This document shows, one piece after another, positions 62,669 to 64,000 of a stretch of DNA of 64,000 nt; the first letter of the stretch is position 1; every line of letters starts with the position of its first letter. Below the pieces are notes generated by a model. The model saw nothing but the letters and a program-made list of their open reading frames with translations. It had not been told where the DNA came from and searched no databases. Made by a program: the position numbers and the translations under genes. Source of the DNA: DATARH01 sp036268425 (GTDB lineage Bacteria; Pseudomonadota; Alphaproteobacteria; ATCC43930; CGMCC-115725); assembly GCA_036268425.1 (NCBI GenBank), contig DATAUE010000062.1, forward strand, positions 32,161-96,160, written 5' to 3'.

Positions 62669-63130
62669 GGGCCGCCCCTCCCGCGGGTGACGAGCCTGCG
62701 CCTTATCCTTACATTTTCGGTGCTTTGGGCCGCGGCAGTTATCGGTGCAAGCTGGTGTCTTTGGACGTTAGAGCTTCCGCATAAAAAAACCGCGCCCAGC
62801 CGAAGCCGAGCGGGGGCCGGGTGCAGTTGAAATCCGTTGTCAACTGGCGACTTCACTTCTCGCCGGAGGTCACCACGGAGGTGCCCCCCAAGGCGCTTTT
62901 CTGGCTCTAACTTGTCGTCGTTACAAATTCTCTCCTAACTTCACTTTATGCGTAGTTGGAATTTCGGTAAGCGGTGTTCCGGCGGCACCTTTAGGTGAGG
63001 CCGGCAAAGGGTGACAGTCGGAGCCCGAGGAGGCTACGACACATTTCGATTTGAGAGCTTAAACGTATGCCGGAGCCGGTGCGGCGGACCGAAGTGTGCA
63101 CCAGAACGGGGCAACCTCAACCCCCGTTTT
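62669..63130. other. Intergenic stretch between cspA and the IS3-type transposase
   Basis: No gene supported. It holds an AAAAAACCGCGCCC stretch with GC-rich inverted bases near 62783-62830 and, close to the transposase, TGTGCACCAGAACGGGGCAA (63095-63114), which may be an element end. Confidence 0.4.
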
Positions 63131-64000
63131 TCATCCAGTCGGAACGAGAGTCCTGGGTTGATTGGAACCTTCTGTTTCGTGGGTGGCAAGAGGCCGGGGC
63201 GCGGAGCCCCAGCGAAGCGCAGCGTCCCGGCCGATCTCGCCGCTGAGGGCGCTGGCGTAGCCCCGAGGCGTCATCCAGCCGAGCTTGGAGTGCGGTCGCT
63301 CACTGTTGTAGTCGTGCCGCCAGAGTTCCAGCACAGCGCGAGCATGTGGCAGCGACCGGAACAGCGTCTCGTTGAGCAGTTCGTCGCGCAGCCGGCCGTT
63401 GAAGCTTTCGATGAACCCGTTCTGCTGCGGTTTGCCGGGTGCGATGTAATGCCAGCCGACGCCGGTCTCGTCCGCCCAGCCGAGGATGGCGTTCGAAGTC
63501 AACTCGGTGCCGTTATCGCTGACGATCGTGTCCGGGCGTTGCCCTCTCTGGCGAATGATGTTGTCGAGGTCCCGTGCCACGCGCCGGCCCGAGATCGAGG
63601 TGTCGGCGAGCAGCGCCAGGCATTCTCGAGTGCAATCGTCGACCACCGCCAGGATGCGGAAGCGCCGGCCGTCGGTCAGCTGGTCGGAGACAAAGTCCAG
63701 GCTCCAGCGCTGGTTAGCGGCAAGCGGTGTCGCGATCGGCCGCCTGGTGCCCATCGCCCGCTTGCGGCCGCCGCGCCGGCGCACCGTCAGCCGCTCCTCG
63801 CGGTAAAGGCGCTGCACCCGCTTCTTGTTGACGGCGTGACCTTCGCGCCGCAACAGCACATGCAAGCGACGGTAGCCAAACCGTCGTCGCTCCTGGGCCA
63901 GGGCTTTCAGCCGCTCGCGCAACGCCACGTCGGCCGGGCGCACACCTTGATAGCGTATGCTCGTCCGGTCGGTCCCGATCACCCGGCAGGCCCGCCGCTC
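63131..64000 (-). CDS. IS3-family transposase OrfB, start beyond the window
   Basis: The frame is open to the window end, so the N-terminus is missing. DDE rve domain: RRFGYRRLHVLLRREGHAVN, NQRWSLDFVSDQLTDGRRFR (first Asp), VVDDCTRECLAL, PDTIVSDNGTELTSNAILGW (second Asp) and NGFIESFNGRLRDELLNETL (Glu), then YNSERPHSKLGWMTPRGYAS. This is an IS3-type OrfB (IS2/IS407-like), intact where visible. Confidence 0.9.
   Translation of the reverse strand, partial: ERRACRVIGTDRTSIRYQGVRPADVALRERLKALAQERRRFGYRRLHVLLRREGHAVNKKRVQRLYREERLTVRRRGGRKRAMGTRRPIATPLAANQRWSLDFVSDQLTDGRRFRILAVVDDCTRECLALLADTSISGRRVARDLDNIIRQRGQRPDTIVSDNGTELTSNAILGWADETGVGWHYIAPGKPQQNGFIESFNGRLRDELLNETLFRSLPHARAVLELWRHDYNSERPHSKLGWMTPRGYASALSGEIGRDAALRWGSAPRPLATHETEGSNQPRTLVPTG

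Overview
The window is GC-rich chromosomal DNA from an alphaproteobacterium, probably Rhodospirillales or a close relative. The basis is the gene order fabD-fabG-acpP-fabF-mltG-yicC-gmk with rsmA-pdxA-surA, a CckA-type hybrid kinase, a SciP (DUF1153) protein, an alphaproteobacterial DksA with a degenerate zinc finger, and EcfG-type stress promoters. The species cannot be named from sequence alone.

Layout. (1) 1-3.6 kb is the end of a phage or tailocin-like locus: tail-tip protein (split by a REP-like palindrome), small membrane protein, GH25 endolysin, a holin-like protein carrying a lipobox, and a small lipoprotein. (2) 3.6-19.7 kb is conserved core: fatty-acid synthesis, MltG, YicC, guanylate kinase, then convergent rsmA-pdxA-surA, then a TauE permease/TIGR02186/Usp group, then cckA and dksA, with divergent sciP. 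(3) A tRNA-Gln(CTG) at 19.8 kb marks the start of a mobile, decaying region (about 20-30.4 kb). It holds IS110 remnants, one of them cut by a complete IS66 element with an exact 8-bp target duplication. It also holds two tyrosine recombinases flanking three small DNA-binding proteins. (4) 30.7-45.1 kb is rich in PAS/hybrid histidine kinases (three large ones), a response regulator interrupted by an IS5-type element, topoisomerase IB, broken resolvase/HNH genes, and an integrase pseudogene whose catalytic-tyrosine region has expanded into a 13-bp tandem repeat. (5) 45.2-53.6 kb is a metal and stress segment: hydrolase, MntH, manganese catalase, PRC-barrel, His-rich protein, broken DUF1003, secreted Ser/Thr-rich protein, hemerythrin, low-affinity iron permease family protein. 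(6) 53.6-56.9 kb is IS debris (IS1182, IS110, IS21, IS1380). (7) 57-62.7 kb has small stress proteins, a four-TM protein, a DivK-like receiver, a Cache-PAS sensor kinase and a cold-shock protein. (8) An IS3-type transposase runs off the right edge.

Functional reading. The strongest unlabelled signal is a shared promoter motif, GGAAC-N16/17-CGTT on the minus strand. It stands before the manganese catalase, the DUF1003 gene and the MGGLIY small protein/PhnA-like pair, and in looser form before hemerythrin and the iron permease. This suggests that much of 47-59 kb is an EcfG (general stress response) regulon cluster. Many accessory genes carry single-base indels, whereas the core genes at 3.6-19.7 kb are all intact, so the accessory part is either decaying or locally mis-sequenced.
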